The notes under the pieces are model-generated. The model saw nothing but the letters and a program-made list of their open reading frames with translations. It was not told where the DNA came from and did no database searches. The translations under genes and the position numbers were made by a program. Of a stretch of 64,000 nt of DNA, positions 1 through 10,394 are shown in pieces. Source of the stretch: Trachythela sp. YZ-2020 (Eukaryota; Cnidaria; Anthozoa; Malacalcyonacea; Clavulariidae); the NCBI GenBank assembly GCA_016169945.1, contig JADLSH010000363.1, positions 868,001 to 932,000 on the forward strand, in the 5' to 3' direction. Position 1 is the stretch's first letter; the number at the start of each line of letters is the position of its first letter.

Positions 1-218
1 GGCTCTGACTAACTCTGCAGTCTGGCCAGCACTGGAACGTTTCTGTCACATAATGAAGATAACAAGCATGCAGTTGGATGCTTTCAAAATAGTTACAATT
101 AAATTTTCAAAATCTCAGGTGCACACTTTCCAGTCAAGCTTCAGTGTTACAGAACCATCCTCAGAGAAATAGGAATAGAACATTTCTAACATGTATGATT
201 TCTTACACTAGGGACAAA

Positions 219-863
219 CAGTAGCGTAGCCAACCCACCGATTTAGTCCCGCTATGTAAATTTGTTCATGTTCATTGACGGTGAAAACAATCAATTTCTA
301 AATAAATGAATAATGCAGGCCTTAAAATATCGGTCGGCAGTGCCGTCGGTCAAAATGTCTGGTGTCTTTCAGAATGGACATTTTTATAATTATGTCCGAT
401 GGCCTTATGTTTAGTTTGGCGCGAAAATGTATTCTTTTAAAATCGTATACCGACGCTAAATGTTGGGCAGTTATGCAATGGTACTTCAAGGCCCGATCAA
501 ACGTCCGAGAACACAAGTCATCGCAAGTAAACATGCGTTTGACTTACGATGCGATTGGTCAAACGAATACCCGGCTCCGCTGTCACGCTTAGCAGACCAC
601 AACAGCTCTGATAAACATTTACTGGGTAAATTTACATCGGACAAAGTTAAAGTTTGGTCGGACATCAATATAGTTGGGTCGGACAAACGGTAAACCTCAA
701 TTTTCCTTCGGTCGGACAGAATTTCCGGTGCGTTTCTTTCTTGGTCGGACAATTTCACGAATGGGTCGGACAATGTCCGTGACCGACCGATATTTTAAGG
801 CCTGATAATGATGATTTGAAATTTGCATAGCGGGACCAAATCTGCAGGCTGGCTATGCCACTG
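219..863. mobile_element. hAT-type MITE, copy 1 (split by a nested element)
   Basis: The ends are inverted copies: CAGTAGCGTAGCCA on the left, and GGCTATGCCACTG on the right. An 8-bp direct repeat GGGACAAA flanks the element at 211-218 and 864-871. An 8-bp target duplication with CAG ends is typical of hAT elements. A second, compact copy of the family lies at 51684-51836. This copy is longer because another element (316-804) has landed inside it. No transposase is visible, so it is non-autonomous. Confidence 0.8.
316..804. mobile_element. Palindromic-ended DNA element nested in the hAT MITE
   Basis: The element runs from CAGGCCTTAAAATATCGG to its exact inverse, with at least 20 bp of perfect terminal inverted repeat at 318-337 and 783-802. 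ATAATG is repeated directly at 310-315 and 805-810, a likely 6-bp target duplication. Inside, short GGTCGGACA-like motifs recur in both orientations. The small open frames here overlap one another, show no domain, and are not called as genes. The superfamily is not recognised. Confidence 0.75.
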
Positions 864-1099
864 GGGACAAAGTCAATTATAAACGTTTACTAGACTTGAA
901 CTTGCACTTCGTAAGAAATTGTGTTGGAAATTTTCTATTCAAGTCTGAGGTTCACCGTTCACATATAAACATTTACATGAACTTGTGTGATAACGTTCTT
1001 AGATAACTCGATAAACTTGGCAACGGCCCCTTTATTGCAATTTTATTGGGGTTTATATTTGTAAACACGTGCAAATATTTGACTGAAAAATTGACAACT

Positions 1100-1285
1100 T
1101 CAATATAAATAAAAGCATATTTTTGATGTGTATTTCGTTAATATAGGAGGTTTAGACATTACTAACTCAAGATCAACAGGATGTAGTTCTCCATATTCTT
1201 TCAGATGCTTCTTTTGTCCTTTGGTAAGTTGGTTTATATCAAAAGAAGATTTTCCTTTACGTTTTCGCCCCTTCTTGCCGTCCAT
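1100..1285 (-). CDS. Possible first exon of an unidentified Lys/Arg-rich protein
   Basis: An ATG at 1285 opens a frame starting MDGKKGRKRKGK, which continues with a hydrophilic segment (FDINQLTKGQKKHLKEYGEL) and stops near 1100. A GTAATG sequence at about codon 40 could be a splice donor, so the coding part may end near 1165. The basic N-terminus resembles a nuclear localisation signal. I do not recognise the protein and see no convincing continuation towards coordinate 1. It may be chance. Confidence 0.25.
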   Translation of the reverse strand: MDGKKGRKRKGKSSFDINQLTKGQKKHLKEYGELHPVDLELVMSKPPILTKYTSKICFYLY

Positions 1286-1446
1286 GTTGATTTTCTAACG
1301 AATAGTCAAATACTTCATGTTGCATTTACATCTAATTCACACGTGTACCGTCGTTTGCATCTAACGATGAACAGTCGTAGTTACGAACATTTTATTCTCA
1401 CGTGACTTCAATGTTTCAACAAACTTTAATAGGTAAAAACATGATA

Positions 1447-4255
1447 CTAATTGAACAACCTACTGTCATTAAATACAATGTGTTTTAGTTTGCCAACATC
1501 TCTCCTGTGGCAATAAGGAAAATTAGCACAGGGAAATAGCCAGGGTAATATTGGATATTCAAATTGTGATATCCACTTCCGAGTTCTATTCTCTACATGT
1601 TTTTCCCGTGCTTCTGACATATTCGCTATAATCTCGCTGTAGTCTTCAACTGAGAGAGGAGAAGACTCCTCTGGATCTTTTCTTATGTTGAATAGTAGTG
1701 GAGGGTCGTGGTGAACAATTCCATGTTCTAAAAACAAAGAAATGCACAGTCAAACTCCAACACAGATCTCTCTAATACGGACCTCTCTAATACAGACATC
1801 GCTCTAATACAGACATCTTTCTAATACAGACATCTCTCTAATACAGACATCTCTCTAATACAGACATCTCTCTAATACGGGCATCTCTCTAATACAGACA
1901 TCTCTCTAAAATAATCGATATATCGATTTATTGGGAGCAGCTCTACAGATAATGTATAAATATAAGTCTGTTTGCTGTGTTTATGCACAGAAGAATTGTC
2001 AGACTAACTATATTTTCTTTGCACAATAAAGTTTGTGCAGACAAGCCAATCCCTATTCAAACACCACACAATTACCTGACATGATACTATAGAATAGTTT
2101 ATACTCCTTGTGAGTTACAGCGGATGGTCGAGTGACATCCAAATAGTGATAGACATATGAATGCAATGATTCCATAGTTCCATTAATCACACCAAGCAGC
2201 GATTTGCCATGCAGTGTCTCGTTAGTGTAACTTGCATTGGTCAGATCTAACATTGTAGGCATGACGTCCATCAGTGTGACGGTTTGGTTTATTCTTTTAC
2301 CATAACCGAGCATTTTTGGCCATTTTATAAACAGTGGGACTTGAATTTGCTTTTCCCAATTGTTAGGGATGCTGTAGTTACCTGGTATAGGAAAAAACAA
2401 AGCACTGTATACCAGATTGGAAGATTTAAAACATGAGGGTCCAGTGTTAGTAGGATTCCACAGGGATGGATTTACTGGGGGGTGTGCACCGCTCTTAGCC
2501 TTGGCCACGGGAGGTGCAGAATGGGTGCCAATTCCCATATCAAATCCAAATTTTGGATTTGACAGGGCATTTATCAAACAAAAATATAATATTGGGCCAT
2601 TGATGGGCCTTTTTGACCATCTAGGCAATCTTACTTTTCAAAACATTTCTGACAAGATAACCCCCTTGACCCTGTAGGGGGTCCTCAGTGGTGATTTACC
2701 CTTCCTCGGTCGTCAACCACGCCCTGCTTCATGACAAAAGCCCGCTTAGCACCCCAGCACCCCCCTATCAAATCAAGCTGGGTTCCATCCCTGCACCAAA
2801 GCAGTGGCGGACACTAGGGAGGGGGGCAGGGGGCGGTCGCCCCCCCAATAATTTCTCAAAGCCTTTGAATGATACTAACTAACTGTGTAATATAGCTGTA
2901 TCAATGATTTTACAACCACAAAGCCTTGATAGGCTATAATTAAAGTAAATTTGCATGAAATTTAAGCAAAAAAGGTTTTAAGAACTGAGATTTGCAGCAA
3001 CAAAAGGGTGGTTATTATTATGTTGGCAACCTAAGTTTGCACCCCCAATGATCTTTCGGGCCACTCGGATAGCATCATCTAATATAATTTAGCCAAGTTC
3101 TCATCCCACAATCATCCATATTGAATATTGAAGTAAAATAAACATACCTCTCAAAGAGTTAACATGGCAATGACCATTACTCTCCTGCATGTTCAAGGAA
3201 CTATTACACATCCTATTATCATCAAAGTATATTTCTCCAGAAAGAGCAGTGAATACAAAAATAGTATCATCGGTTAGATTTAAATGCTCAGTTGTCCCTA
3301 AAATACTCCCTACACTCCAATCTAACTCTACGAGCGAATCTAAGAATACATCGCTTTTACCAGAAGTATTTTTAAAGAGCGGGGAAGTAAACAATGGCTT
3401 CGATAATGCAAGATGATTTACCATGAGGAAAAAGGGATGTGCTGCAGTTTTTATAAAGCCCAAGGCATCGTCGGTAAAACGCAATGTGATGTTTTCAATG
3501 TCGTATGGCTGGGCAACTATATAACGATCTCTGTAAAGTACACAACTTCTAACAACGATGAAAGTTGCTCTGTTATTAGTTACATACAAGATGATGCCCA
3601 GAATAATCAACAAGGATATAAATTTTGCTTTAAGGAAGCAAAGACACCATAACGAAACTACTACAAATAGACACCAGAACACGCCATAAAGAGCAAGCGA
3701 CAGTGCTTCATTCACAAATACCTCGTGAGGTTTTTGCCGTAGACTTGAGCATGCTTCACTGTGCTGTGTTACGACACCAAACCATGAATGGAAGCCTTGA
3801 TTCAACGGGAGAAACTTCCCCTTTCTTCCCAAGCCTTGATCCCACAAACCTATAAACTTGTTTGTGTAACCATTTCGTTTCAAGAACTCGGCTAAAGTTT
3901 GTTCACTTAATGGTAATCCCCCTGACGATGCGATTGAAGGCAGAGAAGTAAAGGGAAGAAATCTGCCTTTCAGCATTCCAGTTTTGACAGGTAAACGACC
4001 GGTTAGTAAGGCAGCCCTAGACGAGGTCGAATATAGATGCGAGTAAGCATGGCTAAACTGGATTGCATCTTTTGAAAGTTTCCTGATATTTTTCAGATAT
4101 TCCCAATAATTATCTAAGTCACTGAGACCAAATTGATTCACTGTAATAATCACTATGCTAGGTTTCTTGATTTGCCCCAAAACTGAACGGATGTACAAAT
4201 AACTTGGCGAAAATAGTAAAAGTACAGCATATAGTACACAATATTTTGCTTCCAT
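1447..4255 (-). CDS. Steryl-sulfatase-like (arylsulfatase C/D/E type) gene, predicted catalytically dead
   Basis: Three exons (4255-3148, 2381-2076, 1727-1447) join in phase at GT-AG sites and encode 564 aa; human STS is similar in length. Landmarks follow STS: an N-terminal signal-like segment, TGRLPV and SSGGLP, a double hydrophobic hairpin at about residues 185-232 (the STS membrane hairpin), LDWSVG, NNWE, and HHDPPLLF in the last exon. Family membership is therefore clear. The catalytic positions are not kept. The CxPxR formylglycine motif reads STSSR (76-80), and the metal-binding DD pair reads NQ (40-41). GKWHLG reads GLWDQG, the later His, Asp and Gln positions are changed, and the Lys before NNWE is lost. 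Only the motif Arg remains. The frame is open, so I infer an expressed pseudoenzyme rather than a decaying gene. The first intron contains G/C-run repeat sequence (about 2450-2850), including a hAT-like CAGTGGCGG end at 2802. The gene is divergent from the NNMT-like gene at 4570. Confidence 0.88.
1752..1912. repeat. Minisatellite, about 18-bp unit (CTCTAATACAGACAT)
   Basis: About eight copies of a unit like CTCTAATACAGACAT lie in the last intron of the sulfatase gene. The same repeat in reverse complement fills 16690-16995, next to the sulfatase fragment there. Single diverged copies occur near 14285, 15065 and 32740. Confidence 0.85.
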
Positions 4256-4569
4256 TATCCGCCATTACTGTATCAAGACAATACTTCATGTATGTACATT
4301 GTTTAGGACTATATCAAAGAGCTTCGAGAATTCCCTATAAGAGTTTTCAAATTCCTTAGTTTTTCCAAAAATTCCTTCAATTTCTTCCATTTTAATATGG
4401 TGTTTCTGTGTTTTGATGATTTCTCTTCGATGAAATCATTCGAATCAAGTTACACATTTGTAATTTTGAAAATCAACTATATAAAATCTCGAAAATTGTG
4501 CAGTCTTAGAAAAATAATATTCAAATACTTGAGAGCAAACATTCAACAAAGGCAACATTCATGCGAAAA
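4256..4569. promoter_or_regulatory. Divergent intergenic region: sulfatase-like / NNMT-like A
   Basis: The two start codons face away from each other across 314 bp, so any promoter must be shared or overlapping. The sulfatase-proximal half recurs in inverted orientation at about 16385-16480, between NNMT-like copy E and the sulfatase fragment. No specific box is identified. The promoter role is inferred from layout only. Confidence 0.45.
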
Positions 4570-5415
4570 ATGGCAAACGTAAAGTACACGGAAGATTACC
4601 ATACCTATTTTGACCCAAAAACCTACCTAGAATTATACTTTAAAAAATTCAAACGAGGCAAAAATAATGAATGGTCTATGTTTCCGTTTGTTAAAGCATT
4701 TCATGAGTTTTGGTCGAATTTTAAGGTACCAACACACACAGAAGTTCAACATCTCGAGTTTGGTGGTGGGCCTTCTATAACCAACCTTGTTATTGCCTGC
4801 CCAAAAGTGGATCATATCGTGTTTGCCGAGTATACAGAAGCAAACAGACAAGCAGTGAAATCGTGGATTGCTGGCAACCCTGAGGCCCATGACTGGACGC
4901 CATTAATTGAAATCGTTCTAGAGCTTGAACAAGGTAACGAAACCTCCGCAGAAAGTCCTGTTGTGTTAACAGACAAAGAGAAGCTCGATGGTGTACTCAA
5001 TCGTGCTGGTGAACTCAAGCAAAAAATCAAATCAATTGTACCCTGTGATGTGACCAAAACACCAATAGTTCAACTCGAGCTTCATGATGTTGCCAAACCA
5101 TTTGATACTGTGTCCACTAGTTTGTGCCTGGAAACATGCGTGTCGTCTGAAGTGCACTACAAGAATACTGTCGCAGAACTTGGCAAATTACTCAAACCAA
5201 ATGGCTACCTATATATGAATGGTGTGCTAGAGGAGACATTCTATTTTGTCAGCAAAGAGAAGTTTTATGCTTTTCCCCTAAGTGAGAAAATGGTGAAAGA
5301 AGCAATGAATGAAGCAGGAATAGAAATTGAAAAATTTGTAACAATTCCAGAAAATGACTCAGAAGTGTGCGACTGTAAAGCGTTATTTTATACTTATGGC
5401 AGAAAAATTGTGTAA
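4570..5415 (+). CDS. NNMT/PNMT/TEMT-family methyltransferase, copy A
   Basis: An intronless 281-aa frame of the SAM-dependent NNMT/INMT small-molecule N-methyltransferase family. It shows the N-terminal [12 protein letters not shown] motif, the glycine-rich SAM motif LEFGGGPS at about 53-60, an acidic strand end (FAEY), CDVTKT, and the STSLCLE and [15 protein letters not shown] segments. I start at MAN because this Met-Ala-Asn is shared by all five copies; an upstream ATG at 4561 adds only three residues. Compared with human NNMT, the residue after LCL is Glu rather than Asp. The substrate cannot be told. Copies A and B lack one residue (IEIVLELEQ) present in C-E. A 3' tail of about 170 bp is conserved with the other copies and ends in a scrap of acetyl-CoA synthetase exon at about 5595. 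Confidence 0.9.
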   Translation: MANVKYTEDYHTYFDPKTYLELYFKKFKRGKNNEWSMFPFVKAFHEFWSNFKVPTHTEVQHLEFGGGPSITNLVIACPKVDHIVFAEYTEANRQAVKSWIAGNPEAHDWTPLIEIVLELEQGNETSAESPVVLTDKEKLDGVLNRAGELKQKIKSIVPCDVTKTPIVQLELHDVAKPFDTVSTSLCLETCVSSEVHYKNTVAELGKLLKPNGYLYMNGVLEETFYFVSKEKFYAFPLSEKMVKEAMNEAGIEIEKFVTIPENDSEVCDCKALFYTYGRKIV

Positions 5416-6144
5416 AAGTGACAGTCAGCACAAATTTTGGACAAGTAGTATTTGAATTTATAATTTGATAATAAAAATAATGAGTAGATAGTTATATTTG
5501 TCAAGTGTAGTAGTAAAATAAATAGGCGTGCATATAATCGCAGACCAAGCTTGAATTTTAGCAAAATATATATTAGACTTGTGTATTTCAAATTTCTGGC
5601 GCAGCAATCTTTCGAATTCTATAATTAAGAATTGTAACCAACCTCTTTTTCAGTTTTTAACAGTGCTTCCACTTTCAAATTTGTAATTTCCTTATATGAC
5701 AGCAAAAATTTCCATAAATTTACCAAAAATGCCATTAATTCCCAATGCTACCCTAAGTATCACAATTTACCCCACAATAACCCATTTTATCCCCTGACAT
5801 CCCACACGTTTCAACATGGGTAGTTTGAAACTTGGGTATTCGAGATTTAGGTCCATTAGGTGATTTGTCCTTGAAAATAGGATTAAACGTGATATTTAGC
5901 ATATTCTTTTGGATTTTCAAGTTTTAACACTTAGTATTCAATATAATTGGTATTATTTGCTGAAAACTGAAATTTCCATAGAATTTCCATGTCTTTTCCA
6001 ATTCCATGAAAAATTCCATATCACCTGATATTTACTTCAAAAATTCCATAAAATATGGAAATTTCCATGAAAGTGGAAACCCTGGTTTTTAAGGATAATC
6101 GCTGAATTGAAAGTTCGGAAGTTCCACGTGTCACAAATGCAAAA
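5416..6144. other. Intergenic, partly duplicated 3' flank
   Basis: The first 190 bp are the conserved 3' flank of the methyltransferase unit. The sequence TTTCTGGCGCAGCAA at about 5595 matches the penultimate coding exon of the acetyl-CoA synthetase gene. The remaining 500 bp are AT-rich with no gene seen. From about 6090, GTTTTTAAGGATAATCG is the 5' module shared by copies B-E. Confidence 0.6.
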
Positions 6145-6990
6145 ATGGCAAACTTGAGGTGCGTGGAAGATTACCATACCTATTTTGACCCAAAAACCTA
6201 CCTAGAATTATACTATAAGAAATTCAAAGGAGGCAAAAATGATGAATGGTCTATGTTGCCGTTTGTTAAAGCATTTCACGAGTTTTGGTCGAATTTTAAG
6301 GCACCAACGGACACGGAAGTTCGACATCTCGAGTTTGGTGGTGGGCCTTCTATAGCCAACCTTGTTATTGCCTGCCCAAAAGTGGATCATATCGTGTTTG
6401 CCGAGTATACAGAAGCAAACAGACAAGCAGTGAAATCGTGGATTGCTGGCAACCCTGAGGCGCACGACTGGACGCCATTAATTGAAATCGTTCTAGAGCT
6501 TGAACAAGGTAACGAAACCTCTGCAGAAAGTCCTGTTGTGTTAACGGACAAAGAGAAGCTCGATGGTGTACTCAATCGTGCTGGTGAACTCAAGCAAAAA
6601 ATCAAATCAATTGTACCCTGTGATGTGACCAAAACACCAATAGTTCAACTTCAGCCTGATGATGTTGCCAAACCATTTGATGTTGTGTCCACCAGTTTGT
6701 GCCTGGAAGCATGCGTGTCGTCTGAAGTGCACTACAAGAATACTGTCGCAGAACTTTGTAAATTACTCAAACCAAATGGCTACCTATATATGAACGGTGT
6801 GCTGGAACAGACATTCTATTTTGTCAGCAAAGAGAAGTTTTATACTTTTCCCCTAAGTGAGAAAATGGTGAAAGAAGCAATGAATGAAGCAGGAATAGAA
6901 ATTGAAAAATTTGTAACAATTCCAGAAAACGACTCAGAAGTGTGCGACTGTAAAGCGTTATTTTATACTTATGGCAGAAAAATTGTGTAA
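6145..6990 (+). CDS. NNMT/PNMT/TEMT-family methyltransferase, copy B
   Basis: An intronless 281-aa frame nearly identical to copy A in its last two thirds. It has the same [20 protein letters not shown] and LCLE landmarks and the same one-residue shortening (IEIVLELEQ), so A and B are sister duplicates. The upstream sequence carries the GTTTTTAAGGATAATCG module and a CACGTGTCACA stretch seen before C and D, unlike A. The start at MAN is fixed because no in-frame upstream ATG exists here. Its 3' flank again ends in the TTTCTGGCGCAGCAA exon scrap (about 7180). The substrate is unknown. Confidence 0.9.
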   Translation: MANLRCVEDYHTYFDPKTYLELYYKKFKGGKNDEWSMLPFVKAFHEFWSNFKAPTDTEVRHLEFGGGPSIANLVIACPKVDHIVFAEYTEANRQAVKSWIAGNPEAHDWTPLIEIVLELEQGNETSAESPVVLTDKEKLDGVLNRAGELKQKIKSIVPCDVTKTPIVQLQPDDVAKPFDVVSTSLCLEACVSSEVHYKNTVAELCKLLKPNGYLYMNGVLEQTFYFVSKEKFYTFPLSEKMVKEAMNEAGIEIEKFVTIPENDSEVCDCKALFYTYGRKIV

Positions 6991-7199
6991 AAAGTGACAG
7001 TCAAGCACAAGTTTTGGACAAGCATATTTGAATCTATAATCTGATAATAAAAATAATGAATAGATAGTTATATTTGTCAAGTGTAGTAGTAAAATAAATA
7101 GGCATGCATATAATCCCAGACCAAGCTCGAATTTTAGCAAAATATATATTAGACTCGACGACTCGTGTATTTCAAATTTCTGGCGCAGCAATCTTTCTA

Positions 7200-8040
7200 A
7201 TTAGTCGCGGGGAGAGCGCGACCATAGCATATATCTTTCTTCTGTGACCATAGCGCGACTTAATAATTCGGTTTGATAGTCATAAATCGGAAGGAAGTCA
7301 TGTAAGCAGCAGTATTGGATCAAAATTCAAGATGGCGGACGCCTTTTACGGAAATTTCGTAAATATATGGGTATTTTTGCTTCTTAAGTTTCCATGTAAC
7401 CCAACAATTTTTAGCGAATAGGAAAATAATTTGTAGAACAACAATAATTCGACAAAAGACCTACCGAAAGGCAGCAAACGGCACCAAAATTTCAAGATTT
7501 AAAGTGTACATAAAAGTAAAAATCATCGAAGTCTCTCACTTCCTGCTTCTAGAATGCCTTAGATTCTTAGTATAATTCCTTAGTTTTCGTAAAATTCCTT
7601 AGAAATTGTGAAAAAGATATTTTTCTATTTTTAAACAGGCTGAATTATTAAATCTTTTCAAAGAAATCTTATCTAAATTGGCTGATTTTTACATCTTGAT
7701 ATTTTCTTTAATAATTTCCAAGCGTTGGATCAAAAATCGTAAAACAAAATCCCTTACAAATTCCTTGAATATTCGGTTTGACGATTTCCTATAATAAGGG
7801 ATTCTGTAATGGGTCAAGACTACGAAATTACTAAGCAATATGATCTAGTTTTGCACGATTCTAGGGCTGTTTTACCTCCAGTTGATTATTAATTGGATTT
7901 GATTGGCTTGTGTGTCTGTCAGTATTTATAGTTTTTCTTGTGCTCACGATCAAATTTACGCGGTTCACTTTTATACTATTCTATAATGATGTATTTTAAT
8001 AGCTCCAAGCCCGCGACTAACGCTTAATAGAGCGTCTTGT
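7200..8040. other. Intergenic, no gene seen
   Basis: AT-rich sequence without a supported reading frame. A short inverted GCGCGACCATAG / GTGACCATAGCGCG pair is present at 7215-7260. Runs resembling AATTCCTTAG recur at 7555-7800, as they do upstream of copy A (4330-4390). Confidence 0.5.
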
Positions 8041-8140
8041 TCCTTAATAATTGTAACCAACCTCTTTTCAGTCCTTAAATATGCAAAATGCCTGTTTTTA
8101 AGGATAATCGTTGAAAGTGCCACATGTCACAGATGCGAAA

Positions 8141-8989
8141 ATGGCAAACTTGAGGTGCATGGAAGATTACTATACCTATTTTGACCCAAAAACGTACCTA
8201 GAATTTTTTTACAAACAATTCAAACAAGGCGAAAAAGATAAATGGTCTATGTTGCCATTTATTAAAGCATTTAACGAGTTTTGGTCGAATTTTAATACAG
8301 CAACAGACACGGAAGTTCGATATCTCGAATTTGGTGGCGGGCCTTCTATAACCAACCTTGTTATTGCCTGCCCAAAAGTGGATCATATCGTGTTTGCCGA
8401 GTATACAGAAGCAAACAGACAAGCAGTGAAATCATGGATTGCTGGCGACCCTGAGGCCCACGACTGGACGCCTTTAATTGAAATCGTTGTTCTAGATCTT
8501 GAACAAGGTAACGAAACCTCCGCAGAAAGTCCTGTTGTGTTAACAGACAAAGAGAAGCTCGACGGTGTACTCAATCGTGCTGGTGAACTCAAGCAAAAAA
8601 TCAAATCAATTGTACCCTGTGATGTGACCAAAACACCAATAGTTCAACTCGAGCTTGATGATGTTGCCAAACCATTTGATATTGTGTCCACCAGTTTGTG
8701 CCTGGAATCATGCGTGTCGTCTGAAGTGCACTACAAGAATACTGTCGCAGAACTTGGCAAATTACTTAAACCAAACGGCTACCTATATATGAACGGTGTG
8801 CTAGAGGGGACATTCTATACTGTAGGCAAAGAAAAGTTTTATGGTTTTCCCCTAAGTGAGAAAATGGTAAAAGAAACAATGAATGAAGCAGGAATAGAAA
8901 TTGAAAAATTTGTAACAATTCCAAAAAATACCTCAGAAGTGGGTGACGGTAAAGCTTTATTTTATACTTATGGCAGAAAAATTGTGTAA
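8141..8989 (+). CDS. NNMT/PNMT/TEMT-family methyltransferase, copy C
   Basis: An intronless 282-aa frame from the conserved MAN start. An in-frame ATG at 8111 would add ten residues that are also present upstream of D. It keeps [33 protein letters not shown] and LLKPNGYLY, and has the longer IEIVVLDLEQ form shared with D and E. It is closest to copy D in the N-terminus and in GTFYxVGKE near residue 230. The 5' 70 bp and the 3' 600 bp are also collinear with D, so C and D are a segmental duplicate pair about 3.6 kb apart. Confidence 0.9.
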   Translation: MANLRCMEDYYTYFDPKTYLEFFYKQFKQGEKDKWSMLPFIKAFNEFWSNFNTATDTEVRYLEFGGGPSITNLVIACPKVDHIVFAEYTEANRQAVKSWIAGDPEAHDWTPLIEIVVLDLEQGNETSAESPVVLTDKEKLDGVLNRAGELKQKIKSIVPCDVTKTPIVQLELDDVAKPFDIVSTSLCLESCVSSEVHYKNTVAELGKLLKPNGYLYMNGVLEGTFYTVGKEKFYGFPLSEKMVKETMNEAGIEIEKFVTIPKNTSEVGDGKALFYTYGRKIV

Positions 8990-9239
8990 AAAGTGACAGC
9001 CAGCACAAGTTTTGGACAAGCAGTATTTGAATCTATAATCTGAAAATAAAAATAATGAATAGATAGTTATATTTGTCAAGTGTAGTAGTGAAATAAATAG
9101 GCATGCATATAATCACAGACCAAGCTTGAATATTAGCAAAATATAATTAGAGTATTAGACCCGTGTATTTACCTAAATGACTATATCATGAATATATGTA
9201 AGGTGTAGCAGTTTCTGTTAAATAAAATACTTTAAAATT

Positions 9240-9600
9240 TCTGCCTAGTTTGTTCCTTGCTTTCCCTTTATATGCAAAGGGAATTTTGACAAAGTTTTGC
9301 TTCTACGACCGAAGATTCTGCTAAAGTGGAAACATCACCTAAATCTTCAACTTCGTTTGCTGCAGACCGTGTTTTGGGAAGTCCTGGGGCTACCTAAATA
9401 GGCGAAAACCTTGGTCGTTCACGTCGTTGATCCTTTAGAAGTTTTAAAACCTTTATGCGAATTGTCTTGTACAAAGATATTTAACTAACTTAACCTTTCA
9501 AACTTTGAAACTGCCAAAAATATGACCTTAGAACGACGGTTGAATTCATTGCGTTCACATAAGGTAATTACCGGGTAACCGTACATTTACGCAGCAATCT
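9240..9600 (-). pseudogene. Decayed copy of the acetyl-CoA synthetase 3' exons
   Basis: On the minus strand this matches the last exon of the acetyl-CoA synthetase gene (13091-12924) and part of the preceding intron and exon. A deletion of about 30 bp removes the codons for the conserved GKIMRR segment. The penultimate exon is reduced to GCGCAGCAA at 9590. It is attached to methyltransferase copy C exactly as the real tail follows copy D, so it is a by-product of duplication, not a gene. Confidence 0.82.
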
Positions 9601-9614
9601 TTCTAATTCCTTAA

Positions 9615-10362
9615 GGGACTGGTCATAAAGTACAGGGGGGGGGCGCCTATGAAAATTGAATTTTACAAAGGATAGTTTGAGGTGACCCACCCCCCGATTT
9701 GTCGAGAAATACACATGACCCATCCCCATCTGATAGCTGAAAACATAATGACCCACCCCTAGTACAATTTGACGCCGTTGCTTTTTTATCTCCCACTAAT
9801 TTAAGTGTCAAATAAATTAAACTGAAGTGATGTTTGTACCGAGTCTTCTTTCAAGTCATGGTCCAGTGAAATATTTTTTGGGGAAAACAAATAAAATGTA
9901 CATTCTAATGGCGTAGGAACATGTTTAAAGTTAGAGGTCGGACACTTAGGGGGGTCCGGGGACATGCTCTCCCTGGAAAATGTTAAAAATCGAGGGTCGG
10001 AAATGCCATTTCCTGCACTTTTTGGGGGACAAATTTAAGAACTTGCACAGCAAAATGCTGCAAAAATTTGCGCTTCATAATTAATATCGAAGGTAATCTC
10101 TAACATTGCTGGTATTGTAAAGATCTTACAAAAAACATTATATTTAAGTAATATAACATTTGTGTTGCATGAGTTCAGATATAATATAATACTCTCAAAT
10201 GTATGTAATGTAAAGGTTGATTATAAGGGGACCCCCCCCCCCTCAATGTAGCTTTAAAACTCCCATAACCCACCCCCATTTATGACTTGGAAAATTGATG
10301 ACCCACCCCCCAATTTTCATAGCCCACCCGGCCACCCCCACCTATACTTTATGACCAGTCCC
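9615..10362. mobile_element. Non-autonomous TIR element with TAA target duplication
   Basis: The ends are GGGACTGGTCATAAAGTA and its inverse, flanked by TAA at 9612-9614 and 10363-10365. The TWA-type 3-bp duplication and GGG start suggest PIF/Harbinger. The sub-terminal parts are rich in GACCCACCCCC-like motifs in both arms. No transposase is visible. Confidence 0.75.
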
Positions 10363-10394
10363 TAATAATAAGCCAGTTCGCAGTTTCGCGATAA

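Noticed and set aside
4812..6632. 81-82-aa minus-strand ORFs repeated under each methyltransferase copy
   Set aside because: They are antisense shadows. Their conservation follows from the near-identical coding strand.
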